From the NCBI RefSeq assembly GCF_004363655.1, contig NZ_SNZH01000008.1, positions 1 through 64,000 of the forward strand: a DNA stretch of 64,000 nt, in the 5' to 3' direction. A program made the translations under genes and the position numbers. The stretch comes from Tahibacter aquaticus. Lineage in GTDB: Bacteria; Pseudomonadota; Gammaproteobacteria; Xanthomonadales; Rhodanobacteraceae. The notes below the pieces were generated by a model. It was not told the DNA's origin. It saw only the letters and a list, made by a program, of their open reading frames with translations, and ran no database searches. Shown piece after piece: positions 9,023 to 18,126 of the stretch. How positions within the stretch are numbered: the first letter of the stretch is position 1; each line of letters opens with the position of its first letter.

Positions 9023-12000
9023 ATGGCCGTAGGCAATACGATAGGCAAACTCACCACCGAGCCGATGTTGCCCCAGAGCACGCCGGCCGGCAGCGGCAAC
9101 CCGCCGGAGAAGAAAAGCTGGTGGAGCAAGTGGGGCGACGTCGTCCACACAGGCCTGGACATTCTCGGTGCCGTACCCGTGATCGGCATCGTCGCCGACG
9201 GCGCCAATGCGGCGATCTACGCCGCCGAAGGCGACTACGTCAACGCCGCCATTTCCGGCGCCTCGGCCGCAGCCAACCTGATTCCCGGCGGCGGTGCGGC
9301 GATGAAGGCCGGCAAGGCCGCCGTGGCGGTGGGCAAGCAGGCTATCAAGGCCACCGCCAAGGAAGGCGCGGAAGCGCTGGCCAAGAAGGCGGCCGCGGAG
9401 CTGGCTGAAAAGGCCGCAAAAGAAGCCGCCGAAAAAGCCGCCAAGGAAGGCGCCGAGGCGGCGGGCAAGAAGGCCGCCAAGAAGGCGGGCAGCGATGCGG
9501 GGGGCGGGGTCAAGGGCAAGGGCAAGAAGGCCAAGACCTGCACCTCGAAGACCTGCGTGCTGCGGCCGGTAAACCCCATCCTCGGCGTCAAATTTCTCGA
9601 CGGCGCCGACGATCTCGACTTCAATCTGCCGGCGCCGATGGCGCTGCCCTGGCAGCGCAGCTATTTTTCCGACCAGATCGGCAACGGCTGGCTGGGGCAG
9701 GGCTGGTCGCTGCCGTTGTCGGTGCGTCTGCTGCGTCGGCGCGATGGCCTTGTTCTGGTCGACGAACAGGGGCGCGAGATCGAATTGCCGGAACCGGAAA
9801 TCGGCGAACAGGAATTCGATCGCTACGAAGAAATCCTGCTGGCGCGCGAGGCAAACGGCCGCTTTCGCGTCAGCTCCAGCGACGGTGCTACGCACCAGAT
9901 ATTTGCGCCGCTGGAACTGGATGCCGGGGATCCGCTGGGCGAGCGCGCCAGCTATCTGCCCCTGGTTGCAATCGAGGATCGCAACGGCAACCGTGTCCGG
10001 TTGATCTACGACGGCAGCGGGCTGCCGGCGCAGGTATTCGACGCGGCCGGCCGCGTACTCGGCCTGCATTTCGAGAACCTGGCCGTTGCCGCCGATGCGT
10101 TTGCGCCACGCCTGCGCGCCGTCGCGCTGCTGCGCGGCGAGCCCCTGGCTAACGGCAGCTGGCCGCGAGAGCGGATCGAGATGCTGGCAGGCTACGAGTA
10201 CAGCGCCGAGGGCGATCTGGTGCGCGTGCGTGGCGGTGGCGGTGCCGTGCGCAGAGAGTACATTTATAACAATCACATTCTGGTGGAACATTCCGTCCCC
10301 GGCGCCGTCGTCGCGCGCTATGAGTACGACCAGTACAGCCCGGCCGGAAAGGTCATACGCCATACCAGCAATCTCGGCGATGCCTGGCAGTTCACTTACC
10401 TGGCCGGCGAAACCATCGTCAGCGACAGCCTGGGCCGCCAGACCCGCTATCGCTTCAACGCCGACGCCGACCTGATCGGCGTGATCAATCCGGCGGGCGG
10501 CCACACAAGGGTCGAAGTCAACGCCTGGAGCAAGCCGACGCGGGTCACCGATCCTGCGGGCAAAGCGACGCGATATCACTACGACGCCGAAGGCAATGTC
10601 GCTGCCATCGTCGATGCGAGCGGCGCGCGCACGCAGTTCCAGTTCGACGAACGCTGGGCTTTGCCGACCGCCATCACCGACCCGAACGGCGCAGTGACGC
10701 GCTACGCCTACGACGCTGCCGGCAATCTCATTCGCGAGACCAATGCGCTGGGCCATGTAACCGCCTACAACCACGACGAGCGCGGCCTGCTGGTGCGCCT
10801 GGTCGATGCGCATGGCGGCCGGCAGAAGCTCGAATACGACAACCGCGGCCTGTTGCTTGCGCATACCGATTGCGTCGGTCATGCGACGCGTTATGGCTGG
10901 GACGACTACGGCAATCCAGTTTCCATCGAGCATGCCGACGGCGGGCGTACCGAATACGTCTACGACCAGAACCGCAGGCTGCAGCAGATCGTTTATCCGG
11001 ACGGTTCGCGCGAATCGTATGCCTACGATGCGGCCGGCCGGATGGTTGCGACCACCGATACCGGCGGACAGGTTACCCGCTGGGAGCTGGCGCCCGACGG
11101 CCTTCCCGTAACGCGCACCGACAGCTTGGGGCACCGTTTCAGCTACCAATACGACGTGGCGCGGCGCCTGGTCGTGCTCACCGACGAGAACGGGGCGTTT
11201 TTCCGCTTCGCCTACGACGTCAACGACAACCTGATCGGCGAGCAAGGATTCGACGGTCGCGTCACCCTGTATCGCTACGACGCAGCCGGTGCACTGCTGG
11301 AACGGCGGGATCTCGGACTGCAGCCCGGCCCGGGCGTGAACCTGGCCGATGACAGCATTCCCGAATTGCTGCGCACGCAGTATCTGCGCGACCCGGCCGG
11401 CAACGTGATCGAGAAGATCACCGGACGCGCACGCGACAAGCGCGTCGCGACGAGCAAGTACACCTACGACGCGGTCGGACGCGTGCTTTCGGCCATCAAC
11501 GGCAGCGGCCATGTCCATCTTGCTTACGACGAGCTGGGGCGGCTGGTCGGCGAAACCACGCAAAGTCTCGGCCGCAGCCAGACCATAGAGCATCGCTACG
11601 ATGCCCTCGACAACCGCATTGAGAGCACGCTGCCGGACGGCCGCCGCGTTACGCAGCACTACTACGGCCCAGGCTACCTGCATCGCATCGAGCTGGACGG
11701 CACGCTGATCAGCGAGATCGAGCGCGACGTCATGCAGCGCGAAACCGTGCGCAGCCAGGGCGCACTGACTAGCTATTTCGACTACGACGCGATGGGCCGG
11801 CGCATTGGTCAGCGCGCGCGCAAGAACGGCGTGAGCGCGCCGGAAAACATCGCCAGGCGCTACGTCTACGATCGTGCGGGTAACCTGCAGGCGATGAGCG
11901 ACCAACGCTTTGGCCAGGTCAGCTACAGCTACGACGCCATCGGCCGGGTAACCCGCGCCAATGCCGAACGCTTTGCTTTCGATCCGGCGCACAACCTGGT

Positions 12001-13120
12001 CGAAGCTGCCGGCCAGGTCGTGCGCGGCAATCGCCTCGCCGCCTACGAAGACAAGCGGTTCGTATACGACACGCACGGCAATCTGGTCGAGAAGCGCGTC
12101 GGCGGGCATACCCGGCTGCGTCTGGACTACGATCCGGAACACCAGCTCGAAGCCGTGCAGATCGAGCGCAACGGCGTGGCGCAGCAGGTCAGTTACGGCT
12201 ACGACGCCTTCGGCCGGCGTTGCTGGAAGCGCGACAGTTTCGGCCTGACGCATTTCTGCTGGGACGGCAATCACCTGTTGCAGGAAACGCGCGGCGACCG
12301 CTGCCTGACCTATCTGTACGAGCCTGACAGTTCCGTGCCGGTTGCGCAGTTGGAATCGCTTGCCGTCGACGCAGCAGCACGGCCCGACCGGCCTGCACGT
12401 GTGCGCTATTTCCACACCGACCAGATTGGCGCACCGCGCGAACTGACCGAGTCCGACGGCAGCATCAGCTGGCGGGCGAACTATCGCGCCTGGGGCAATA
12501 CGCTCGTCGTCGAATATCTCGAGCCCGCCGCTGCCGTTGCATTGCAAGGCGAGCCCGTGCACCAGCCCATCCGATTCGAAGGGCAATATTTCGACGCAGA
12601 AACCGGCCTGCACTACAACCGTTTCCGCTACTACGATCCCGATATCGGCCGATTCGTCAGCCAGGATCCGATCAGTGTCTGGGGTGGTTCCAATACCTAT
12701 CAGTACGCACCGAACGCCCAGGGCTGGATCGATCCCTGGGGCTTGGCGCGCTGTCCCAAGGCTTCCTATCCCTCCTGGATGAAGGCCAAGAAGGGGATGG
12801 AGCGTCACCACATCATTCCGTACCATCTGAAGGACCACCCGGTATTCCAGTCGTCGGGACTGAATATCAACGCGGCACACAACATGATGTATCTGCCACG
12901 CAAGGCGGGCGGTGCAGGCACCAAGACACGGCATTCGTACTTTCGCCTGGGCGATTGCCATCACAACAAATACGACGACTACATGCAGAACGTTCTCGAC
13001 GACGTACAGCGCCAGGCCAAGACCAACAAATGGGATGCGCAGCGGCTGCAGAAGGAACTTATGGATATTGCGAAGACTTCGCGGCGCGAACTCAATGCAG
13101 GGCGGAAGGTATGGCCGTGA
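9023..13120 (+). CDS. Rhs polymorphic toxin 2 with C-terminal AHH-type HNH nuclease
   Basis: 1365 residues. The first ~165 residues and much of the shell are nearly identical to Rhs toxin 1: the same WWSKWGDVVHTGLDILG segment and Ala/Lys helix, then DUF6531 and YD repeats. The shell ends at WIDPWGL (Asp1237, Pro1238). The last ~124 residues differ completely from the first copy. They contain ERHHIIPYHLKDHPVF (His1262-His1263), LNINAAHNMMYLP and a distal HNKYDDYM, matching the AHH family of the HNH/endonuclease VII superfamily. Predicted activity is metal-dependent cutting of DNA in a rival cell after Rhs self-cleavage. As in copy 1 there is no PAAR domain, so loading needs the separate adaptor or PAAR protein. 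The last ten bases overlap the next gene. Confidence 0.9.
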   Translation: MAVGNTIGKLTTEPMLPQSTPAGSGNPPEKKSWWSKWGDVVHTGLDILGAVPVIGIVADGANAAIYAAEGDYVNAAISGASAAANLIPGGGAAMKAGKAAVAVGKQAIKATAKEGAEALAKKAAAELAEKAAKEAAEKAAKEGAEAAGKKAAKKAGSDAGGGVKGKGKKAKTCTSKTCVLRPVNPILGVKFLDGADDLDFNLPAPMALPWQRSYFSDQIGNGWLGQGWSLPLSVRLLRRRDGLVLVDEQGREIELPEPEIGEQEFDRYEEILLAREANGRFRVSSSDGATHQIFAPLELDAGDPLGERASYLPLVAIEDRNGNRVRLIYDGSGLPAQVFDAAGRVLGLHFENLAVAADAFAPRLRAVALLRGEPLANGSWPRERIEMLAGYEYSAEGDLVRVRGGGGAVRREYIYNNHILVEHSVPGAVVARYEYDQYSPAGKVIRHTSNLGDAWQFTYLAGETIVSDSLGRQTRYRFNADADLIGVINPAGGHTRVEVNAWSKPTRVTDPAGKATRYHYDAEGNVAAIVDASGARTQFQFDERWALPTAITDPNGAVTRYAYDAAGNLIRETNALGHVTAYNHDERGLLVRLVDAHGGRQKLEYDNRGLLLAHTDCVGHATRYGWDDYGNPVSIEHADGGRTEYVYDQNRRLQQIVYPDGSRESYAYDAAGRMVATTDTGGQVTRWELAPDGLPVTRTDSLGHRFSYQYDVARRLVVLTDENGAFFRFAYDVNDNLIGEQGFDGRVTLYRYDAAGALLERRDLGLQPGPGVNLADDSIPELLRTQYLRDPAGNVIEKITGRARDKRVATSKYTYDAVGRVLSAINGSGHVHLAYDELGRLVGETTQSLGRSQTIEHRYDALDNRIESTLPDGRRVTQHYYGPGYLHRIELDGTLISEIERDVMQRETVRSQGALTSYFDYDAMGRRIGQRARKNGVSAPENIARRYVYDRAGNLQAMSDQRFGQVSYSYDAIGRVTRANAERFAFDPAHNLVEAAGQVVRGNRLAAYEDKRFVYDTHGNLVEKRVGGHTRLRLDYDPEHQLEAVQIERNGVAQQVSYGYDAFGRRCWKRDSFGLTHFCWDGNHLLQETRGDRCLTYLYEPDSSVPVAQLESLAVDAAARPDRPARVRYFHTDQIGAPRELTESDGSISWRANYRAWGNTLVVEYLEPAAAVALQGEPVHQPIRFEGQYFDAETGLHYNRFRYYDPDIGRFVSQDPISVWGGSNTYQYAPNAQGWIDPWGLARCPKASYPSWMKAKKGMERHHIIPYHLKDHPVFQSSGLNINAAHNMMYLPRKAGGAGTKTRHSYFRLGDCHHNKYDDYMQNVLDDVQRQAKTNKWDAQRLQKELMDIAKTSRRELNAGRKVWP

Positions 13121-13677
13121 CGGTCCATTACCTGCGCGCCAAGGTCAAAAGCTCGGCACACAACGTCGTTTTCAAGGCGGGCAAGGTATTCGACCGCATC
13201 GAGGAATTCTTCGTCGTCGGCAACGACCCGCCGGGCACGCCATTCGTGCCTCCGCTGGTCGGGCAATTGCAGGACGGCGTGAAAGCGGCCAGCCTGGCTG
13301 CGCTCGACTATCTGCCTTCCTTTGGCGGCGTGCCGCTGTTCTCGCCGAAATTCGTGCATGTCATGGGCGAACTGCTCAAGAATGAAGTGGAGTTCCATCC
13401 CTGCAGCGTGATCTGCGAGGAAACACCGCACGAATTTTTCGTGGCGCGATTGCTGCAGCGCCGGCATCTGCTCGACTATCCCAGCTCCGGCCTGGGCGAA
13501 GGTGCTGGACGCTTCCAGTCGAATTTCATCCGCAGCGATCTGGACGAAGACTTTCTGCTCGCGCGCGAGCAGCATGAACTGAAATGCTATGTCTTCGTGG
13601 CTAGCGAGCGGTTCAAGCAGGCCGTCGAGAAATTGAAGCTGGGTATTGCGTTCAATCCGGCAGCGGTGCAGGGCTAG
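13111..13677 (+). CDS. Candidate immunity protein for the AHH nuclease (Imm11/DUF1629-like)
   Basis: 188 residues from the ATG at 13111, overlapping the Rhs stop by ten bases; the same frame is open further upstream, but only as a shadow of the toxin. The pattern FSPKFVHVMGELLKNEVEFHPC, then CYVFVASERFKQAVEKLKLGIAFNP is the layout seen in Imm11/DUF1629-type immunity proteins (a conserved SerF/SerR strand-helix near the end). It is soluble with no export signal, as expected for protection of the producer's own DNA. The family call is from motif memory; the immunity role is from context. Confidence 0.65.
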   Translation: MAVTVHYLRAKVKSSAHNVVFKAGKVFDRIEEFFVVGNDPPGTPFVPPLVGQLQDGVKAASLAALDYLPSFGGVPLFSPKFVHVMGELLKNEVEFHPCSVICEETPHEFFVARLLQRRHLLDYPSSGLGEGAGRFQSNFIRSDLDEDFLLAREQHELKCYVFVASERFKQAVEKLKLGIAFNPAAVQG

Positions 13678-13723
13678 ACGCCCAGGCTGTCGCACTCGGC
13701 ATCATCGGCGCTACCAGTGCAGC

Positions 13724-13822
13724 GCAGGGCGCATCAGCATTGCGAATTGCGCCGTGGGAATTCTGCGACAGGCGGCCCTCGGACCTTGCGGCGTAATTCG
13801 TCGGCGGCTCATCGCACCCTAC
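13724..13822. repeat. Inverted pair of REP-like elements (GGTGCGATGAGC family)
   Basis: Two diverged copies of the same 30-33 bp element face each other, 13724-13753 and 13790-13822. Each has an outer (G/C)TAG- or GCAG-type head, then a GC stem and an AATT core. They match the clearer pair at 14619-14718. Such head-out doublets are the form of REPIN/BIME repeats mobilised by RAYT transposases. They lie between the Rhs immunity gene and the terminator. Confidence 0.6.
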
Positions 13823-13870
13823 GGGTACTGCCATTGCGCGGGGCGCTGTCGCCGATGCGGCGCGCCATAA

Positions 13871-13896
13871 AAAACCCCGGCTTGCGCCGGGGTTTT
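13871..13896. terminator. Bidirectional intrinsic terminator
   Basis: A 10-bp perfect stem (13871-13880 with 13887-13896, AAAACCCCGG / CCGGGGTTTT) closes a CTTGCG loop. A-run on one side and T-run on the other allow termination in both directions, fitting its place between the convergent Rhs island (+) and lipoprotein gene (-). Confidence 0.85.
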
Positions 13897-13923
13897 CGAG
13901 ACTTCTGACCGGTATGGCGGCGA

Positions 13924-14346
13924 TCAGAAGTCGGTGCAACCAAATGCCTGCATCGAGGTCTTGGCGGCATCGCTGGCGGCGGCGCAGGCCTGGGCCAGGC
14001 TGGCCTTGCCATCGGTCGTAGCGGCAGCCTGCTTCCACGCGGCGCGCATCTGGTCGAGGCTGGCCTGCAACTGGGCGCGCGAGGCTTCGGGCACCTTGCC
14101 GCTGACGCACGCGACGTACTTGGTGATGTAGTTGTCGCATTCCGGTACGCCGACCGAATCGGCAGTTGCCGGTGCGGCAGCAGCCGGAGGCGGGGTGGCA
14201 GCGGGAGCAGCGGCCGGCGGCGGCGTAGCCGGCGCAGTCGCCGGAGCCGGCGTGGTGGCGGGCTTGGCCGGCTCGGATTCCTTCTGGCAGGCAGCCAGGG
14301 ACAGCACGGCGGTAGCGATCAGCAGCGGGCGAGCAAAACGGATCAT
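13924..14346 (-). CDS. Small exported lipoprotein, function unknown
   Basis: 140 residues from an ATG at 14346 that has a GAGGAGAAACC ribosome site; a longer in-frame start exists but lacks both. The N-terminus MIRFARPLLIATAVLSLAACQK is a lipoprotein signal with an LAAC lipobox, so Cys19 would be lipidated and the protein anchored to a membrane facing the periplasm. Residues 20-65 are a Pro/Ala-rich, low-complexity spacer. The compact C-terminal part carries three cysteines (PECDNYITKYVACVSG, AQACAAA) and ends QAFGCTDF. The cysteines suggest disulfides. It resembles small conserved proteobacterial lipoproteins without a known role. It stands alone between a terminator and a long repeat region. 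Confidence 0.78.
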   Translation of the reverse strand: MIRFARPLLIATAVLSLAACQKESEPAKPATTPAPATAPATPPPAAAPAATPPPAAAAPATADSVGVPECDNYITKYVACVSGKVPEASRAQLQASLDQMRAAWKQAAATTDGKASLAQACAAASDAAKTSMQAFGCTDF

Positions 14347-14618
14347 CGGTTTCTCCTCAATAAACGATGGCACCGCCCCCTACGGGCGATGAAGAAACAA
14401 CGTTGCGGCGGTTCGCGATCGAACATCCCCATCCACCGCAGGGCCGTAAAGACACGGCACGCGGCGCACTCTAACCCAGCCGAACGGGGTTTTCGTGTCC
14501 GCAACATGAACGGCTGAGACAGCGGTGGTTGGATGTAAAAAATCGGTGAAATGGCGAACGCCGGTTGGCCGCAGCGGCGAATGCCACCAGCACACCCGGC
14601 CAAAGCGAGGCGCACCCC

Positions 14619-14718
14619 GTAGGGCGCCGATGAGCGCAGCGAATTGCGCCGAATGGTCGTTGCGATATGCGCCGGCAGATACCTTGCGGTGCAATTCGCT
14701 GCACTCATCGCACCCTAC
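14619..14718. repeat. GTAG-headed REP doublet (REPIN-like)
   Basis: The left copy, 14619-14650, reads GTAGGGCGCCGATGAGCG then CAGCGAATTGCGCC. The right copy, 14688-14718, is its inverse (GGTGCAATTCGCTGC then ACTCATCGCACCCTAC). Each has a 5' GTAG tetranucleotide followed by a stem closing on an AATT-containing loop, and the two face outwards. It is intergenic. No RAYT transposase is visible in the window. Confidence 0.7.
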
Positions 14719-14779
14719 GAAAATGTGCCGTGGTCGCGCGAGCATTGAAATAAATTACGAAATTTCAACTTAGAGAATA

Positions 14780-15090
14780 GTGCCAACACGGGCCATGTTG
14801 TTGCCGTTGCTTCTGCGCGCAGGAGGCGCGTCGCTTCCCCGGGGCCCCATATGTCGCGGCGAGGCACGCAGGGAAAAGCCCGAAGTGTCCCGGCCAGGGA
14901 TGGCCGCGAGTCCGCACGCAGGACAGGATGTCCTGTGTGCGGACCGCCGTAGTGCCTCGCGCAGTTTTTGGCCATGGAAGGCCCAAAACCGCGGCATCTG
15001 GGCTGGTTTTCTGTTGGTTACTTATCTTCTCCACACAAAGATAAGTAACGAGCGCGCCGCAGGCGTGCGATACGCTGTTGTTTCTGCTTT
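14780..15090. repeat. Palindrome-rich intergenic element
   Basis: A non-coding stretch with nested inverted repeats. CGGCCA / TGGCCG lies around GGGA (14891-14906). Arms of 14 bp (14912-14925 and 14929-14942) form a near-perfect hairpin around GGA, the GGACA-GGA-TGTCC core. An outer pair is GCGAGGCACGC near 14853 with GTGCCTCGCGC near 14952. Short frames here are not convincing genes. I recall similar sequences scattered in Xanthomonadales genomes, so it is probably a dispersed element; that part is memory and unverified. Confidence 0.5.
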
Positions 15091-15140
15091 TGCTTCACGA
15101 TGTTTTCCACCGGTCAACGCAACAAAAACCACCTCAGTTC

Positions 15141-15163
15141 AAAAGAGCAATACCGTTGCTCTT
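15141..15163 (-). terminator. Intrinsic terminator of the TonB receptor gene
   Basis: Read on the - strand, an 8-bp stem AAGAGCAA / TTGCTCTT with a CGGTA loop is followed by TTTTG. A second hairpin with 8-bp arms (15162-15182) precedes it. Both lie within 55 bases of the stop of the TonB receptor gene. Confidence 0.6.
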
Positions 15164-15195
15164 GCCTTCAAAAAGAAGGCAACCGCCGACCCCAC

Positions 15196-17688
15196 TCAGA
15201 AGCGATACGCCACCCGCGCATAGTAATACCCGCCGTTCAGGCCGAACGGCAGTGTTTCCCAGCCGTACTTGAAGCCGAGGTAGGGAAACGGATTCTGGTC
15301 AGGCCCGGTCGATTCCCACTTGTCCGGATAGACGTCGAAAATATTGTTGCCGCCCAGGGTCAGGCGCAGATCGTCGGTGACGTTGTAGCTCACCGACAGG
15401 TCGGTCAGCCATTTGCCGCCCCACTTCTGCTTCAGGCCCGGGGTGAAGCCTTCGCCGGAAACCGAGCCGTAGTAGTTGAATGCCAGGTCGGTATGCCAGG
15501 GACCGGTGTGGAAGTTGGTGCCCAGGGTGACGCGCTGGCGCGGCTGGCCTTCCTCGATCAGGGTGACCTGCTCGCGCGCGAACAGCACCGAGGACGGCAG
15601 TACCGACGACGGCGAGTTGACGCGCAGCACCTCGGTCTTGTTGAAATCGAGTGCGGCGGAGAAGCCCAGGCGTGCGCCGCTCTGCAGCTCGGTCACGTAT
15701 TCGCCGACGATGTCCAGGCCGCGGGTCTTGGTGTCGACGGCGTTGGTGAAGAACGTAGCCTGGCCGACATTGAGCGGGCGCAGCAGCAAGGCGATCGGGC
15801 AGACAGTCGGATCGGTGCAGTTTTCGCTGCCGGCTTCCGGGCCGATGGCGCTGGAGAACACGATGCGATCGTCGATGCTGATCTGGTACAGGTCGGCGGT
15901 CAGCGAGAATTGCTGGCTCGGCTTCCAGACGAAGCCCAGCGAGTAGTTGTTCGACGACTCTTCCTTCAGCGGCTTGATGCCGAAGGCCAGTGCTGCCGGG
16001 CTGCCCTGGCGCGCGGTGATGGTGTCGGTCAGCACGCCGTTGGCATTGAGGTTGGTCGACACCTGGCTGAAGAACTGCTGCTGCACGCTGGGCGCGCGAA
16101 AGCCCTTGGATACCGTGCCGCGCAGGCTGAAGGTATCGGTGAAGTTGTAGCGCAGGCTCAGCTTGCCGGTGCTGTTGGTGCCGAAGTCGCTGTAGTCCTC
16201 GAAGCGGCCGGCGGCGCCGATCAGCAGATTCCTGGTCACGTACGATTCTGCGTCGACATAGATGCCGAAGCTGCGGCGGCTGGCGTCGATCTCGGTGCCT
16301 GGCGTGAAGCCCGGAAAGCCCTGGATGCCTGCCGCGGCGATGCCGCCGGCGGCATTGCGGATTTCGATGCCGGGATCGTTGGTGCGGCCGTACTGGTAGG
16401 ACACCGGGTCGCCGGCGATGATCTGGTAGCCGTCGCGGCGCCATTCGCTGCCAAAGGCCAGGTACAGCGGTTCGGCGCCGATGCCCCAGTCCACGCTGCC
16501 CTTGAGGTCGAAATTGGCGGTGGTCTGCTTGAAGCGCAGGGTGCCGTCCTGGGCCGAGGTCGGCGTTTCGCCGTAGATGCCGCCGCCGGGCTTGGGTTCG
16601 TAGTAATAGCTGACGTTGGCCGTGCCTTCCGAGGCGAACTCGAACTGGTTCCAGCCGCGGTTGACGCTGAAATCCCAGCTCCAGGCATCATTGATGGCGT
16701 GACGGTAGCCGACCGCCAGGGAACGGTCGTCGGTGGTGGTCAGCAGGATGGGCAGGAAGCCGTTCGGATACAGCTGCGGAATGGTGCGGCCGTCGCCGGC
16801 CGAGCGGAAGAAGCCCGACGAATTGCCCTCGCGCTTGGAAATGCCGCCGAACGCATACAGCTTGCCGCCGGCCAGCGGGATTTCCGAATTGATCCACAGC
16901 TGCTTGCCTTCCATGTCCGCCTCGCCCAGGCGCTGGGTGACGCGTGGCGGATCGACACGCAGGCTGTCCGGGCCGGCGCGGTTGGTTTCCAGGCGCTTGG
17001 TGTAGTCCAGCGTCAGGTTGAGAAAACCTTCCTCGCCGAGCTTGAAGCCGGTATTCAGGCTGCCGTGATACTGGTCGCCGTCGCCGGCATAGGTCTGGCC
17101 GATTTCGATACCGACATCGGTGTGGTCGGTCTGGTCCTTGAGGATGATGTTGATCACGCCGGCGATGGCGTCGGAACCGTATTGCGCCGAAGCACCGTCG
17201 CGCAGCACTTCGATGCGTTCGATCGAGGCGATCGGAATGGAATTGATGTCGGTGCCGGCCGAGCCGCGGCCGATGGTCTGCTGCACGTTGACCAGCGACT
17301 GCTGGTGGCGGCGCTTGCCGTTGACGAGAACCAGTACCTGGTCCGGGCCCAGGCCGCGCAGCGTGGCCGGCCACACCAGGTCGGTGCCGTCGGAAACGAA
17401 GTTGGTGGGGAAATTGAACGACGGCGCGAGCTTCTGCAGCAGCTTGCCGGTTTCCAGCGCACCGGTGGCTTCGATGGCGTCCTTGCCGATCACGTCGACC
17501 GGTGCAGCCGTGTCGGTGTCGGAGCGGTTGCCGGCGCGCGTACCGGTGGAAATGACGTTGATGGTTTCCAGTCGCTCGTCACCGGTCTTGCCGCTCTGGG
17601 CATGGACCGGGACTGCGCTCAGGGCGGCAATCAAGGCAATGTAAAGCGCGGCGCGCGGCTGGCCGCGGCCCGGGATGGAAACGTTCAT
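15196..17688 (-). CDS. TonB-dependent outer-membrane receptor
   Basis: 830 residues from an ATG at 17688 with a GGGAG site; the frame is open further upstream but the signal peptide fixes the start (MNVSIPGRGQPRAALYIALIAALSAVPVHAQ). After a TonB-box-like stretch (ETINVISTGTR) comes the plug domain (residues about 45-165: APVDVIGKDAIEATG, LVLVNGKRRHQQ, SIERIEVLRDGASAQYGSDAIAGVINIILK). A ~22-strand barrel follows, ending YYYARVAYRF with a terminal Phe. The plug motifs are those of large Xanthomonad receptors for iron chelates or carbohydrate fragments; the ligand cannot be told. It is monocistronic, with a 430-base leader holding an operator-like dyad at 17915 and a terminator just after the stop. 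Confidence 0.9.
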   Translation of the reverse strand: MNVSIPGRGQPRAALYIALIAALSAVPVHAQSGKTGDERLETINVISTGTRAGNRSDTDTAAPVDVIGKDAIEATGALETGKLLQKLAPSFNFPTNFVSDGTDLVWPATLRGLGPDQVLVLVNGKRRHQQSLVNVQQTIGRGSAGTDINSIPIASIERIEVLRDGASAQYGSDAIAGVINIILKDQTDHTDVGIEIGQTYAGDGDQYHGSLNTGFKLGEEGFLNLTLDYTKRLETNRAGPDSLRVDPPRVTQRLGEADMEGKQLWINSEIPLAGGKLYAFGGISKREGNSSGFFRSAGDGRTIPQLYPNGFLPILLTTTDDRSLAVGYRHAINDAWSWDFSVNRGWNQFEFASEGTANVSYYYEPKPGGGIYGETPTSAQDGTLRFKQTTANFDLKGSVDWGIGAEPLYLAFGSEWRRDGYQIIAGDPVSYQYGRTNDPGIEIRNAAGGIAAAGIQGFPGFTPGTEIDASRRSFGIYVDAESYVTRNLLIGAAGRFEDYSDFGTNSTGKLSLRYNFTDTFSLRGTVSKGFRAPSVQQQFFSQVSTNLNANGVLTDTITARQGSPAALAFGIKPLKEESSNNYSLGFVWKPSQQFSLTADLYQISIDDRIVFSSAIGPEAGSENCTDPTVCPIALLLRPLNVGQATFFTNAVDTKTRGLDIVGEYVTELQSGARLGFSAALDFNKTEVLRVNSPSSVLPSSVLFAREQVTLIEEGQPRQRVTLGTNFHTGPWHTDLAFNYYGSVSGEGFTPGLKQKWGGKWLTDLSVSYNVTDDLRLTLGGNNIFDVYPDKWESTGPDQNPFPYLGFKYGWETLPFGLNGGYYYARVAYRF

Positions 17689-18126
17689 TGGTCGACTCCC
17701 AAGTACAAATTGGCACAAGGTAACAAGACGTTTCCGTATGGAATGTGTGTTTGTTGCCTTGCAGTTCCCCGCCCCCGCGGGTGCGCCGTAGCGCGGCGCA
17801 AGTGTCGCGGATTCGCCCGGCCGATGTACAGACGTCGATAGATACGCTGGGCTATATGCAAACTGCGAACTGGTACACATTGCTGTTGGAAAACTACCCC
17901 GTCGCGGTACCGGAGAAAACGCTTTCAGCGGTTTCCCTGGCCGCGGCAACATCCGCTGTTGCGGCAGAAAAACATGCTGCGTTGCCGCATGCGACCTGAA
18001 CGAAATTTGCAGATCTTTGAATTCACTTATTTTTGTAGTGGGCGCTGCGCCCGGGTTGATTTCGCGGCTGCAGGCGCAGGCGAAGACGGCCGTCCGGCTG
18101 TGGTGCCGATCAGCGGCAGCGGCTGT
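17689..18126. promoter_or_regulatory. Leader of the TonB receptor gene with an operator-like palindrome at 17915-17935
   Basis: The intergenic stretch carries a dyad of nine-base arms, GAAAACGCT - TTC - AGCGGTTTC, with one mismatched pair; it looks like a LacI/GalR-type half-site pair. It lies 227 bases upstream of the receptor start. A GTAG-headed hairpin (18035-18052, GGGCGC-T-GCGCCC) lies nearer the DUF4124 gene. No regulator gene is adjacent. Operator function is inferred from form only. Confidence 0.4.

Noticed and set aside
4865-12964. Very long open frames antisense to both rhs genes (484, 699 and 1390 codons)
   Set aside because: They arise from the GC-rich third-position pattern and repeats of the sense genes; their products are low-complexity Ala/Val/Arg/His-rich with no domain and no ribosome site.
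14380-14773. Several short open frames on both strands between the lipoprotein and TonB receptor genes
   Set aside because: They coincide with the REP doublet and hairpin elements, have poor starts and arginine/proline-rich products.
15100-17841. 913-codon open frame antisense to the TonB receptor gene
   Set aside because: The opposite strand encodes a complete receptor with signal peptide, plug and barrel; the antisense product is compositional noise.
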